64,000 nucleotides of DNA from assembly GCA_029864405.1 (NCBI GenBank), contig JAOTTP010000003.1, positions 1 to 64,000 of the forward strand, read 5' to 3'. Under the pieces are notes generated by a model that made no database searches, had not been told where the DNA came from, and saw only the letters and a list, made by a program, of their open reading frames with translations. This document shows, piece by piece, positions 25,475 to 34,172 of this stretch (the stretch's first letter is position 1; each line of letters opens with the position of its first letter). The translations under genes and the position numbers were made by a program. This stretch comes from Nitrospirota bacterium. GTDB taxonomy: Bacteria; Nitrospirota; Nitrospiria; Nitrospirales; UBA8639.

Positions 25475-26278
25475 ATGGGATTTGAGAAAGAGTGTGAACA
25501 GTTTTGGACGAAGGGATATCTCATTGTTCCAAACATGTTCGATCAGGAAGAAATGCATATTCTGAAAAATATCATCGTGAATCATGATGGCATGAAACAG
25601 CGGACCGAAGGTCTCATGCATAAAATGTCTCAGGGAAAGCGCCCTTCGTTTGAAACCATTTTTGTATGGAATGATACAGGGGGGAATGATGTCTTTGCCA
25701 AAGCTACTCGCCGTGCGGCGATATTTGATCGATTGGAATATTTTTTTAACGATTCTATCTACGTGTATCATAATAAAATTACCTTGAAATACCCTGGTAT
25801 GGTTGGATTTCGCTATCATCAGGATTATGCGTATTGGTATGGAATGGGGAATTTGTATCCGGATATGGCCACGGTGCTCATTGCTGTGGATGAGATGACC
25901 AGAGAAAATGGGTGTTTGAAAATTCTCGAAGGTTCTCATAAGATGGGCAGGATTGACCATGTGTTTCATGATGGAGTTTCTGATAGTGGGGTTTGCCAGG
26001 ACCGGCTGGCCGTGATTCAAGCGCGTTTACCAGAAGTGTACGTGGAATTGAAACGCGGAGATGTCGTCATGTTTCATTGTAATACCCTACATGGTTCGGA
26101 TGATAACCATTCTGCCCATTCTCGAATTGCCTTAATCGGCTGCTATAACACCAAAGCGAATAACCCGTACAAGTCGGCAGGGGGCCATCCCTTCTATCAG
26201 GCTCAAGAACGAGTGTTGGAGAAAATTACCGAACAAGATTCAAGAAGCCTTCCTGATTTTGATTTACAATTTTCCTGA
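25475..26278 (+). CDS. Phytanoyl-CoA dioxygenase (PhyH) family enzyme
   Basis: 267 aa from the ATG at 25475 (GGAGAG upstream). The track start at 25247 lies inside hddC in another frame. Metal ligands appear as RYHQDYAYW (HxD) and TLHGSDDN (distal His); HSRIALIGCYN carries the Arg expected to hold 2-oxoglutarate. The opening FEKECEQFWTKGYLIVPNMFDQEEM is typical of PhyH proteins that start with a helix before the beta-helix. It is clearly diverged from the PhyH at 19185. Its place directly after hddC suggests it may act on the heptose or another sugar of the glycan. Substrate unknown. Confidence 0.87.
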   Translation: MGFEKECEQFWTKGYLIVPNMFDQEEMHILKNIIVNHDGMKQRTEGLMHKMSQGKRPSFETIFVWNDTGGNDVFAKATRRAAIFDRLEYFFNDSIYVYHNKITLKYPGMVGFRYHQDYAYWYGMGNLYPDMATVLIAVDEMTRENGCLKILEGSHKMGRIDHVFHDGVSDSGVCQDRLAVIQARLPEVYVELKRGDVVMFHCNTLHGSDDNHSAHSRIALIGCYNTKANNPYKSAGGHPFYQAQERVLEKITEQDSRSLPDFDLQFS

Positions 26279-26404
26279 TTTCACTTCAGAGTTTGTACCG
26301 GAGGATGACTGACCCGTTACCGTTTGACGATAGTTTATGGACAAATAACGATCGAACCTGAAATGACGAAGGTTTTGGTAAAGGCAAGGGAGGTAATATC
26401 AAAA

Positions 26405-26641
26405 ATGAGACTTTTAGGGAATGTTCTTGTAGTCAGTATTATTTTAGTAGTGTTCGGATTCGAAAATTCGGCACTGGCTTACCTTGATCCCGGTACCGGG
26501 AGTATGGTGCTGCAGCTCTTGTTGGGTGGTATCGCCGGCGCCGCGGTGATTCTCAAATTGTACTGGAGGCGATTTGTGGGACTGTTCCGTGGACATGCTC
26601 GAGAAGAATCTGAACATTCCTCTTCTGAAGATCAGAAGTAA
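26405..26641 (+). CDS. Small YLDPGTGS membrane protein of exopolysaccharide loci
   Basis: 78 aa from the ATG at 26405 (GGGAGG upstream); the track start at 26324 adds 27 unlikely residues. A signal-like helix (LLGNVLVVSIILVVFGFENSALA) is followed by AYLDPGTGSMVLQLLLGGIAGAAVILKLYW, a motif I recognise from short conserved proteins next to exopolysaccharide or sulfatase genes, then a basic and acidic tail (HAREESEHSSSEDQ). Its stop overlaps the next start (TAATG), so translation is coupled with the methyltransferase gene. Function unknown; probably a membrane helper of the two genes that follow. Confidence 0.72.
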   Translation: MRLLGNVLVVSIILVVFGFENSALAYLDPGTGSMVLQLLLGGIAGAAVILKLYWRRFVGLFRGHAREESEHSSSEDQK

Positions 26642-28041
26642 TGAGTGGTGTCCAACCCCTTCCAGGATCCTTTCGTGATCCCAGTGGGAATGTGTATCAG
26701 GTTGAGGGGCGTATCCTTAGGACGGTCAATGAATGTTTTTCTCAGGACTTTGATTTTGTCACTTCAACAGGATTATTGAAGAGCCTTGCGGCCGAAGGCT
26801 TGCTCCTTCCCTTTGAATTCGTGTCTTCAGACATTCTGAAGCTCTCAGATCCAAAGCCTCGGTATGTGTTGGAAACTCCTAGGCTCCCATTTATTTCCTT
26901 CCCGTATGAATGGTCATTTTCGGCTCTGAAGGCCGCCGCCCTCCTGCATGTACGAATCCATTTGCAAGCATTGGAAGTCGGTGTCACGCTTTCCGATGCC
27001 TCGGCTTACAATATCCAATTTCAGGGGAATCACCCAGTTTTCATTGATCATCTCTCCTTTCGGCGCTACCAATCCGGTGAAATGTGGGTTGGTCACCGTC
27101 AATTTTGCGAACAATTCCTGAACCCTCTTTTGCTTCGTGCATTTTTTGGAATATCCCACAACGCGTGGTATCGGGGAACGCAGGAAGGAATTACCACTGG
27201 AGAGATCCGAAGACTACTAAAATGGCGACATTACTGGAAGTGGAATGTATTGACCCACGTCGTTCTGCAAGATCTTTTCCAAAAAACCTCCACAACGCAC
27301 ACCAAAAGCCTTCAGGATCATTCTTTAGCCACGGCATCGTTCCCTCTTTCTTCTTTCAAGCATATGCTGAAAAAAATGTCTAGCTGGATTAGCCAATTGA
27401 CACCCCTGAATAAGGGAGAAAGCACCTGGGGGGACTACGACAAAACCTGTAGTTATTCCTCAATAGAAACCAAATCCAAAAAGCAATTCATCCTTGAATT
27501 TGCCCAAAAGGTCCAGCCCACACTGTTATGGGATTTTGGGTGCAATACGGGGGAATATTCGGAGACGGCGTTGGAAGGCGGGGCCCGGTACGTGGTGGGA
27601 TTTGATTTTGACCAGGGAGCGTTGGATCGCAGCTACCATCGAGCATCCGAGAGGCGCCTCTCCTTTCAGGCTCTGTTTATGGATGCGGCTAATCCGAGCC
27701 CGAATCAAGGGTGGAATGGTCTGGAACGAGAGAGCCTTCAGTCCAGGGCCTCAGCGGATGCCGTGTTCGCACTGGCTCTTGTTCATCACTTGGCTATTGC
27801 CAGGAATATTCCTTTGGTTCAGGTTGTGAATTGGCTGATCTCTCTTGCGCCACAGGGGGTCATCGAATTTGTTCCTAAAAATGATCCCATGGTGCAAGAG
27901 TTGTTGAGCCTTCGTCAGGATATTTTCCCTGATTACACCTTTGAAAATTTCATCGCACTTCTTAAAGAAAAGGCAGTTGTTGTCAAGATTGAAACCGTCT
28001 CAAAAAGCGGACGAATGTTAGTGTGGTTTACACGCATGTAA
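26641..28041 (+). CDS. NoeA-like SAM-dependent methyltransferase
   Basis: 466 aa. The first 200 residues are of the type found in proteins annotated as nodulation-specificity NoeA-like (SFRDPSGNVYQVEGRILRTV, YEWSFSALKAAALLHV, DASAYNIQFQGNHPVFIDHLSF). This part looks kinase-like: DASAYNIQF/VFIDHLSF resembles a D-x4-N and D-x-(L/G) pair. The second half is a class I methyltransferase: LLWDFGCNTGEYSETALEGG, GFDFDQGALDRSY, DAVFALALVHHLAI, WLISLAPQGVIEFVPK. Start overlaps the stop of the YLDPGTG gene by one base. Likely acts in glycan or lipid modification with the sulfatase-like protein encoded next. Confidence 0.78.
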   Translation: MSGVQPLPGSFRDPSGNVYQVEGRILRTVNECFSQDFDFVTSTGLLKSLAAEGLLLPFEFVSSDILKLSDPKPRYVLETPRLPFISFPYEWSFSALKAAALLHVRIHLQALEVGVTLSDASAYNIQFQGNHPVFIDHLSFRRYQSGEMWVGHRQFCEQFLNPLLLRAFFGISHNAWYRGTQEGITTGEIRRLLKWRHYWKWNVLTHVVLQDLFQKTSTTHTKSLQDHSLATASFPLSSFKHMLKKMSSWISQLTPLNKGESTWGDYDKTCSYSSIETKSKKQFILEFAQKVQPTLLWDFGCNTGEYSETALEGGARYVVGFDFDQGALDRSYHRASERRLSFQALFMDAANPSPNQGWNGLERESLQSRASADAVFALALVHHLAIARNIPLVQVVNWLISLAPQGVIEFVPKNDPMVQELLSLRQDIFPDYTFENFIALLKEKAVVVKIETVSKSGRMLVWFTRM

Positions 28042-28219
28042 TTCAGGGAAATTGAACCTGATCAAATTAGAGTCAGAAGTCGAAGCATCGAAAGAAAATC
28101 TGGGGTGTCGCTGACATACGCCTGGAACATATCCGCGCGCTTTCCGAAAAGACACTTTTTGTCGTCACCAAAAAAAATCTGAATTTGGGCTTAATCCCCT
28201 TCAACAGGGACCTGCATGC

Positions 28220-30850
28220 ATGACGATAAAAGATCATCAAAGCAAGACCACTTCATCAGATGAGCCATATATGACTGGTAAGCGTGTGGTCTTCATTGAT
28301 TTTCTGCATCTGTTTGCTCTCGTTGGCTTCGCCGTCGCGCAGCCGCTCTATGACCTCCTTGGCCAGAATCCCGAGTTTTTTGTTTCTCATAAGGCCAGTC
28401 CGGGGCTTATCATCGGTATGGTCTTCGTCCTCTCGATTGGTGTGGCACTAGGCCTGGTGCTGCTTGAATTGGCTGCTTGGCTAGTCGGTGAGCGTGTTCG
28501 GCGCAGCATGCATTGGGTTTTTGTCTTCGGCCTGGCGGTCCTGACAGTCCTGCCTCCGGCGCAGCGAGTGGTCCACGGGACCGATCTCCTGATTGTCGGG
28601 TTCGCATTGCTGATCGGCTTTTTCTTTTCGGTACTCTATGTGCGCTGGCAGACAGTCCGTCTGTTCGTCACGGTGCTCTCACCTGCCGTGTTGGCATTTC
28701 CGCTGTGGTTTTTGTTGTTTACCCCCGTGGGTCGGCTTGTCATGCCGGATGCCATTGAAGCACAGGCGGACATTGAGATTAACAATCCGGTCCCGGTTGT
28801 CCTTATTGTGCTGGATGAATTCAACATCACAGCGTTATTGGATGCCGAAGGTCGGATTGATCCGGTGCGTTTCCCAAACTTTGCCGCCTTGGCGTCCCAA
28901 AGTCAGTGGTTTACCAATGCAGCGGCAACTTATGTAGAAACCGCAGTAGCGGTGTCTGCTATTTTGACGGGGCGGAAACCGAGAGCGGATGTTCGGCTCA
29001 ACCCGACGGCAACAGATCATCCTCAAAATCTGTTCACAATTCTGGGAGATCACTATCGTCTTAATGTATTTGAGCCCGTGACAAGATTATGTCCTCCTGA
29101 ACTATGCAAGGAAGAAGATGAGGCGGGTGCGTCCTTTCGTTACCAGTCGTTTTTTGCAGATCTGGTGGTGATATTTTTACATATCATTTCGCCGCCAAAA
29201 TTAGGAAAACACTTACCACCGCTCCATGCTCAATGGACGGGTTTTGGTGGGGAATTGTTGAAAAAGGGGATTCTTACGCAGACCGAGGTTGGTAGCCATC
29301 TCGATGCTCCTGCCGGGGGAAATACTTCAAGAGATATGCGCCTTACCTCTTTCCTTTCTCACATAAAAGACAGTTCCAACCCTGTCCTCCATTTCCTTCA
29401 TGTCGTCCTGCCTCATACGAAATATGAGTATCTGGTGTCCGGTCATCAATATGTAAGCAAAAGCGGACACATTCCTGCCGGTTGGATTGATGGCCCTGGT
29501 TGGGGGGGGAGGTGGATAGGGAAAGAACCGTTGATTCTCACCGCGTATCACCAATACCTTCAGCAAATTGGATATGTTGACCGGTTCCTAGGGAAATTGC
29601 GACGTTCACTTGAATCCGCACATCTTTACGATAAGGCTCTGATTATTGTGACAGCAGATCATGGTGTTTCCTTTCAGCGTGGGCTATCCATGCGAGAAGT
29701 GCAAAAAGGGAATGAGAGTGACATTTTGAAGGTTCCCATGTTCGTCAAGCTGCCCGGGCAACGAGAGGGGACCGTCAGTGAGCGACTTGTCAGTGGCATT
29801 GATGTGTTGCCAACGATTGCCGATGTACTTGGTTTAAAGATCCCCAAGGCTATAGATGGGTTTTCCATGTTGGATCATGAAATCCCACCGAGGGACGAGG
29901 TAGATTTTCTCGGAGTAGGAAAAATCAAAGCCCAGGACCTGAAGGGATTTCCTCGTCTCAAGTGGCAGGTCGAACATTTTGGAGAGCACACTTCACTCGA
30001 CCGACTTGTGCCAAAGGGGCCGGCTTCAAGCTTGATTGGACAAGACCTCGCCGAGTTGGTCATTGGTCACTCGCCTTCCCTGCAATATATCAATGAAAAT
30101 CTCAATCAATTACATCAGGTGAATCTTGAAGGCGGGTATCTGCCTGCTCTTTTTAGCGGACAAATTATAGGAACGAGTCGTCGAAACTTACCCATTGCAG
30201 TTTCTCTCAATGGCCGAATTTTGGCGACCACTGAAGCATCCTTATGGGATGGAAAACGGAATTATTTCTCCGTGTTATTTCCCCCTTCAGCCTTCCAGCA
30301 GGGCGAGAACAAAGTCAGTGTTTTTCTGATTGGAGAAAAGGAGACAGAATTAACTCACGTACCCTTGCTCATTCCAGGGACTTTGAGTCATGAGCCGTCA
30401 ATGATTAATTTGCACCAGGAAGCTTCGGGACAAGTAAAGCTTGTCTACTCCGATGAGCGAGAAATCTTAGTCGATGTGGGTAAAAAATACCTGACTGGCA
30501 ATCTGGATCGTGTCACTCTTTCAGGGGAGGCATTGGTTGTGGAAGGATGGGCAGCTGATCTTGAAAAGAATCAACCGGCTGAAGAGGTTTTCATCTTCGC
30601 AGGCGGGAAACAAGTGTCTAGCGTAGAACTTGGAATCTCGAGACAAGATGTAGTTGAGGCACACCAACAGAAGGCGTTATTGCACAGTGGGTTCAGTATT
30701 AAAATTCCTTTGAAAGTTCTCAAGCCTTATCCGAGAGAGATCAAATTAATTGTTGTCTCACTCAGCGACCGAGCATGGGAATTCTCCTTTTCTCCTAAAC
30801 AAACGGATTTTATTCGCTCCACGCTTGAGAAAGACGGTTTGAGCCAATGA
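28220..30850 (+). CDS. Membrane-anchored sulfatase / alkaline-phosphatase superfamily protein
   Basis: 876 aa. Residues about 15-180 contain four to five membrane helices (FLHLFALVGFAVAQPL, GMVFVLSIGVALGLVLLELAAWL, WVFVFGLAVLTVLPP, LLIVGFALLIGFFFSVLYV). Residues about 190-560 form the periplasmic sulfatase-like domain: VLIVLDEFN (first metal Asp), TYVETAVAVSAILTG where the nucleophile (Thr or Ser rather than the C-x-P-x-R of true sulfatases) should lie, VLPHTKYEYL, and ALIIVTADHGVSFQRG (second metal site). It resembles phosphoglycerol or phosphoethanolamine transferases more than sulfatases. The last 300 residues are beta-rich with two modules (LPIAVSLNGRILATTEA...; VVEGWAADLEKNQPAEEVFIF). 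It may move a charged group onto the glycan at the outer face of the inner membrane. Confidence 0.8.
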   Translation: MTIKDHQSKTTSSDEPYMTGKRVVFIDFLHLFALVGFAVAQPLYDLLGQNPEFFVSHKASPGLIIGMVFVLSIGVALGLVLLELAAWLVGERVRRSMHWVFVFGLAVLTVLPPAQRVVHGTDLLIVGFALLIGFFFSVLYVRWQTVRLFVTVLSPAVLAFPLWFLLFTPVGRLVMPDAIEAQADIEINNPVPVVLIVLDEFNITALLDAEGRIDPVRFPNFAALASQSQWFTNAAATYVETAVAVSAILTGRKPRADVRLNPTATDHPQNLFTILGDHYRLNVFEPVTRLCPPELCKEEDEAGASFRYQSFFADLVVIFLHIISPPKLGKHLPPLHAQWTGFGGELLKKGILTQTEVGSHLDAPAGGNTSRDMRLTSFLSHIKDSSNPVLHFLHVVLPHTKYEYLVSGHQYVSKSGHIPAGWIDGPGWGGRWIGKEPLILTAYHQYLQQIGYVDRFLGKLRRSLESAHLYDKALIIVTADHGVSFQRGLSMREVQKGNESDILKVPMFVKLPGQREGTVSERLVSGIDVLPTIADVLGLKIPKAIDGFSMLDHEIPPRDEVDFLGVGKIKAQDLKGFPRLKWQVEHFGEHTSLDRLVPKGPASSLIGQDLAELVIGHSPSLQYINENLNQLHQVNLEGGYLPALFSGQIIGTSRRNLPIAVSLNGRILATTEASLWDGKRNYFSVLFPPSAFQQGENKVSVFLIGEKETELTHVPLLIPGTLSHEPSMINLHQEASGQVKLVYSDEREILVDVGKKYLTGNLDRVTLSGEALVVEGWAADLEKNQPAEEVFIFAGGKQVSSVELGISRQDVVEAHQQKALLHSGFSIKIPLKVLKPYPREIKLIVVSLSDRAWEFSFSPKQTDFIRSTLEKDGLSQ

Positions 30851-30965
30851 CCCAGGCAATAAAGGCAAGGTAAGTCATTAGTCATTGCAAGGCCAAGCTA
30901 TAGCGCAACTCGTTTTAGAGCGGGATAATGTCCACACAATTAATTGTGTGAGGAACAGCTCCAGC
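30851..30965. other. Gap with an 18-bp perfect palindrome
   Basis: Between the sulfatase-like gene and the glycosyltransferase relic lies CACACAATTAATTGTGTG (30933-30950), which equals its own reverse complement. There is no T-run after it. It could be a repressor operator for the SGNH gene downstream or a chance palindrome. Confidence 0.4.
30933..30950. promoter_or_regulatory. 18-bp perfect palindrome (operator-like)
   Basis: CACACAATTAATTGTGTG is self-complementary over all 18 bases. Length and symmetry fit a dimeric transcription factor site. No -10/-35 pair could be assigned around it. Confidence 0.3.
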
Positions 30966-31150
30966 TCCTGTCATTGAATCCCGATGTCGTTGTGCAGCAC
31001 TGGCCATTCGAACCCTTATCGGATTTTTGGAGAAACGTCCTCGGGCCGGAATTTGGGGGCAGGTCTTGTTGATCCGTCTGGCCTCCCGTTTCAATCCATG
31101 GGGATAAGCTTGCCTTTGTTCATCTGGTTTTGGAGAAACCAGGAAATAAT
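30966..31150 (+). pseudogene. Relic of a GT2 glycosyltransferase
   Basis: Across three frames this stretch reads LLSLNPDVVV, then AIRTLIGFLEKRPRAGIWG, then AGLVDPSGLPFQSMG and a LAFVHLVLEKP-like tail. It lines up with the intact GT2 at 32875 (LLLNPDAVAPAQAIRTLIEF, HPRAGIAGGRLVDPSGLPLQSMG, RLVLDKPM). At least two frameshifts separate the pieces and nothing before or after the matching 60 codons is recognisable. The antisense shadow ORFs at 30915 and 32940 also share peptide strings (IPARG, VRMA), which supports homology at DNA level. It is a leftover of a duplicated or replaced transferase gene. Confidence 0.72.
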
Positions 31151-31212
31151 TATTTAATCGATAATTGCCGTCTGAATTTCCCCTTTTTCCCCGTCTCCTT
31201 GGCGGGGAGCTT

Positions 31213-32442
31213 ACCGTGCAAGCCTTGAAGCGCATGAAACAGAACTTGGCCATTGCTGTTGGATCGACAATTGTTGCTATTTTCCTAATGGAAGCCTTAC
31301 TACGTGGCATTGGAATTCCAGCTACACTTAACTCAGGTTGGGGGTGGGAAAACTCCGCGGGCAGAAAATTATCGAAATATGATATTTTGACAACCAATCA
31401 ATTTGGCTATCGAGGGCAACACATTACCTATCACCCAGATGACTATGTGGTGCTGCTTGTCGGCGACAGTCAGGTCGAAGCGTATGCCGGTCGGCCGGAA
31501 CATATGCCTGAACAGTTTCTTCAGGAATCTCTAGCGAGTCAGTTGCATAAACCGGTAAAAGTGTTTTCCCTTGCCTCTTCAGGGTGGGGGCAGGACCAAC
31601 AGCTACTCGCCTTACAAGAATACTTTAGGGTGTATAGGGCAGACTTGGTTGTATTATGGGCGACCCCAGGAAATGATTTTTGGGAAAATGCCTTTCCAGA
31701 TCGAAGTGCGACTCAGCAGGCGGGACACTTGAAGCCAACCTTTAGGCTGATAGATCGGGAGTTGTATGGCCCTTATTTTACATCCGGATCCTATCTGCAT
31801 GATAGTGCCATTGCGCAATTAGTAGAGTCTGGTCTTGCGAATATTAGACAAGAAACATTGGAGCAACGCATTCTTAGGGAGTGGCTTAAAGACATGCCCA
31901 CGCCTCATGAAAGCAATAAACAGACACATGAATATTTATGCGAGGGACTGACAGTAATCAATCAAGTAGAGTTTTACAAAACGATATTTGAACTCAACAA
32001 TAATATTGGTTACACGGTAAAGTCCGGAGAGGACGTTCTAAATAGCCGGAGCCATTTTTCTGCCTATATGTTAGATCCGTCCAGGCGAGATGGATATCTT
32101 ATCGCAATTACTGAAAGTCTTTTGCGGCACGTAAAAGAGGAAGTGGAAAATAATGATTCCCAATTTCTTGTTTTCTATCCTGTTCGAGAAGATTTTGATA
32201 AGCGCGGAATGGAAATGGTTAAATGTGTGTCCGATTCTCAAGGAAATACATTTAGAGTTTCCTTAGACTATAAAAGTTTGTTGCAAAGGGTGATGTCTTC
32301 TGATCACCTTGTTGTCTTTGATTTACCAGGGGGTAACCAAATCGTCGTTTCACCGAATGATCGGCACTTAAATGATTTTGGAAATGAATTAGTGATGAAG
32401 AAACTGTCTTTGAGCCTGATGGAGCGTTCTCTATTCAATTGA
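31213..32442 (+). CDS. SGNH/GDSL-hydrolase-like membrane-anchored protein
   Basis: 409 aa from the GTG at 31213, which has GGGGAG six bases upstream; the ATG at 31234 is an alternative and the track start at 31165 is unsupported. One N-terminal anchor helix (LAIAVGSTIVAIFLMEALL) is followed by a periplasmic domain: VLLVGDSQVEAY is block I with the nucleophilic Ser, SLASSGWGQDQQLLAL carries the block II glycine, and SPNDRHLNDFGNELV holds the DxxH of block V. Such proteins are esterases or O-acyl transferases or hydrolases in glycan pathways; this one resembles the C-terminal half of O-acetylating systems such as PatB/AlgX-like proteins. Context suggests addition or removal of an acyl group on the exported glycan. 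Confidence 0.75.
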   Translation, partial: TVQALKRMKQNLAIAVGSTIVAIFLMEALLRGIGIPATLNSGWGWENSAGRKLSKYDILTTNQFGYRGQHITYHPDDYVVLLVGDSQVEAYAGRPEHMPEQFLQESLASQLHKPVKVFSLASSGWGQDQQLLALQEYFRVYRADLVVLWATPGNDFWENAFPDRSATQQAGHLKPTFRLIDRELYGPYFTSGSYLHDSAIAQLVESGLANIRQETLEQRILREWLKDMPTPHESNKQTHEYLCEGLTVINQVEFYKTIFELNNNIGYTVKSGEDVLNSRSHFSAYMLDPSRRDGYLIAITESLLRHVKEEVENNDSQFLVFYPVREDFDKRGMEMVKCVSDSQGNTFRVSLDYKSLLQRVMSSDHLVVFDLPGGNQIVVSPNDRHLNDFGNELVMKKLSLSLMERSLFN

Positions 32443-32874
32443 TGATCATTTTCTCTCTCTGAGGCTTTGGTGACAGGTTGGTTCGTCAATCCTTCGCACA
32501 ATAATCGTCTTAATCTGATGATGGCAAAACCGCAGACATACCGGCCCTCCTCCGTCGTGGGGGGATATGCCCAGGGAAGGCTCGACGGACTTTAAGCCCA
32601 TGTCCGCGAAAATAAGCTTCTCCCTTCTGCTGGACCTTTTGGACGGCGCCACCCCCGGCTCACATTCGATCGGCGGCAACGGCTCGGTATGGGCGCGCGG
32701 GCTATAGGCTGCTACCGAGTCCCGGGACTACCAGGTCTCCAATGCTTTATAGGGTCCGCAGAAGTAAAAAGTGTTATCCATGTCTACGGTCTATGCATAT
32801 CCCCACTGGGTGAGCCGGTTAGCAGACAGTTTTCTAATAAATTGCGGCTGGTTGTGACCTATTAGGAAAAATCG
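32443..32874. other. 430 bp without a recognised gene
   Basis: A GC-rich central part (about 32550-32740) contrasts with the AT-rich gene end on the left. The minus ORF at 32446-32679 has no ribosome site or known domain. It could be worn mobile-element sequence, but I cannot name a parent. Confidence 0.35.
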
Positions 32875-33765
32875 ATGAGATCTGGATCAATGGAGGGTAT
32901 TCTGGATACGCAGAAGCTTTGTTCTGTCATCATTGTTACCTATAACTCCAGCTCGTGCATCGGCGCCTGCCTGGCTCCCCTGCTAGGCATGTCGGATGTT
33001 GAGCTGGTGGTTGTGGATAATGATTCGAAGGATGGAACTGCCGCGCAAGTCCGGAAGGAATTTCCAAAAGTCACGCTAATTGCTCTCCAAGAAAATATCG
33101 GCTTTGGGCGTGCGTGCAATATTGGGGTGGCGGCGTCAAGTGGATCCTTTGTTCTATTATTGAACCCGGACGCCGTTGCGCCGGCACAGGCCATCCGAAC
33201 GCTTATCGAATTTTGTAAGAAGCATCCTCGAGCTGGGATTGCCGGGGGACGCCTTGTTGATCCGTCTGGCCTGCCTTTGCAATCCATGGGGGATCGGCCA
33301 TCGTTGCTCCGGCTTGTGCTGGATAAGCCGATGGCCTGGGTAGCTCAGCGTGTGGGGCTTCGTGGTTTGTTTCGTCGGGTGTTGGGCCAGTGGTCTGCGA
33401 AATTTCGTTTGTCCCGTGAAGCGGAGCCGGTGGCGTGGGTGTCAGGTGCATTCCTCTGTTGTCGGCGTTCAATCTGGAATGAACTTGGCGGCTTTGATGA
33501 ACAATTCTTTTTGTATTACGAAGACGTCGACCTGTGTCTCAGGGCCTCGCAAGCTGGCTGGGGGGTGTGGCATGTGCCTGATGCGGTCGTGGAGCATCAA
33601 TCGGGAGCGTCATTCGAGGGCGATGTGAATGTCCAAAAACGCATCTACTATGCCAGCCAACGGAATTTTTTTCGAAAGCACCAGGGAGCAAGTGCGGCTT
33701 CCCTCCTGCCATTGGCGCAAAAACTGTATTGTTGGCGGCAATCTTGGGAAAACCCTCGTTTGTGA
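32875..33765 (+). CDS. GT2 family glycosyltransferase (rhamnosyltransferase-like)
   Basis: 296 aa GT-A fold enzyme: CSVIIVTYNS at the start, ELVVVDNDSKDGT for the nucleotide, NIGFGRACNIGVAASSG, and LLLNPDA in place of the DxD metal site, as in dTDP-rhamnosyltransferases of the WbbL/RfbN type. WVSGAFLCCRRSIWNELGGFDEQFFLYYEDVDLCLRA is the classic acceptor-side motif of that group. A dTDP-L-rhamnose pathway is encoded at 48.9-52.3 kb, so rhamnose is a plausible donor. The start at 32875 has AGGAAAA upstream; an ATG 15 bases later is possible. A decayed relative of this gene sits at 30966. Confidence 0.87.
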   Translation: MRSGSMEGILDTQKLCSVIIVTYNSSSCIGACLAPLLGMSDVELVVVDNDSKDGTAAQVRKEFPKVTLIALQENIGFGRACNIGVAASSGSFVLLLNPDAVAPAQAIRTLIEFCKKHPRAGIAGGRLVDPSGLPLQSMGDRPSLLRLVLDKPMAWVAQRVGLRGLFRRVLGQWSAKFRLSREAEPVAWVSGAFLCCRRSIWNELGGFDEQFFLYYEDVDLCLRASQAGWGVWHVPDAVVEHQSGASFEGDVNVQKRIYYASQRNFFRKHQGASAASLLPLAQKLYCWRQSWENPRL

Positions 33766-34172
33766 TCATTTGGACTTGGTGGGCTGCTTGTGTCTCGTTT
33801 GTCCAAATTATTGAATGGCGATGTTTTTGAAAATAGCCTCTTATGGAGAGCATCCAGGTTTTCTCCGATTCTCTCCATGACGCCAAGCGAGAGCCCCTGA
33901 CCGTTTTCCTGAAATCGGGAAATGAAGACATCAACCGGTCTGCTTTTGATGATGGCCATTTACAGGAAGGTTTGACAGGTCTTGAACGCGTTCTTGCTAG
34001 AATGGGGGAGCCTCGTCGGCATTTGGCAGCGGGGCACGATTGAGGACATCAAGTGCAATGCCTGTTGAAAGATTCAGAAAGACGGAAGACCTGTTCTTTA
34101 TTGAGGAGTGCCATGGGACAGGTTGTGGTGAGGGCGGCTCTGCCAGGGGTTGGTGGCGAGGATGAAACGATC
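33766..34172. other. About 410 bp gap; possible extended -10 promoter
   Basis: Antisense and short plus ORFs here are shadows. ATGGAGAG (33843) and CTCTCCAT (33871) form an 8-bp inverted repeat with a 20-base loop. A TTGACA (33972) and an extended -10 TGCTAGAAT (33995) occur, 20 bp apart, 170 bp before the next start. Upstream starts at 34053 and 34113 for the following gene are possible but less likely. Confidence 0.4.
33972..34003 (+). promoter_or_regulatory. Possible sigma-70 promoter before the GT4 pair
   Basis: TTGACA at 33972-33977 and TAGAAT at 33998-34003, the latter preceded by TG at the extended -10 position. The 20-bp spacer is longer than the usual 16-18, but an extended -10 can act with a poor -35. 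It would drive the operon 34173-37866. Confidence 0.3.

Noticed and set aside
32446-32679. 77-aa minus ORF as a possible transposase remnant
   Set aside because: No motif could be matched to a transposase family; kept only as an unexplained GC-rich stretch.
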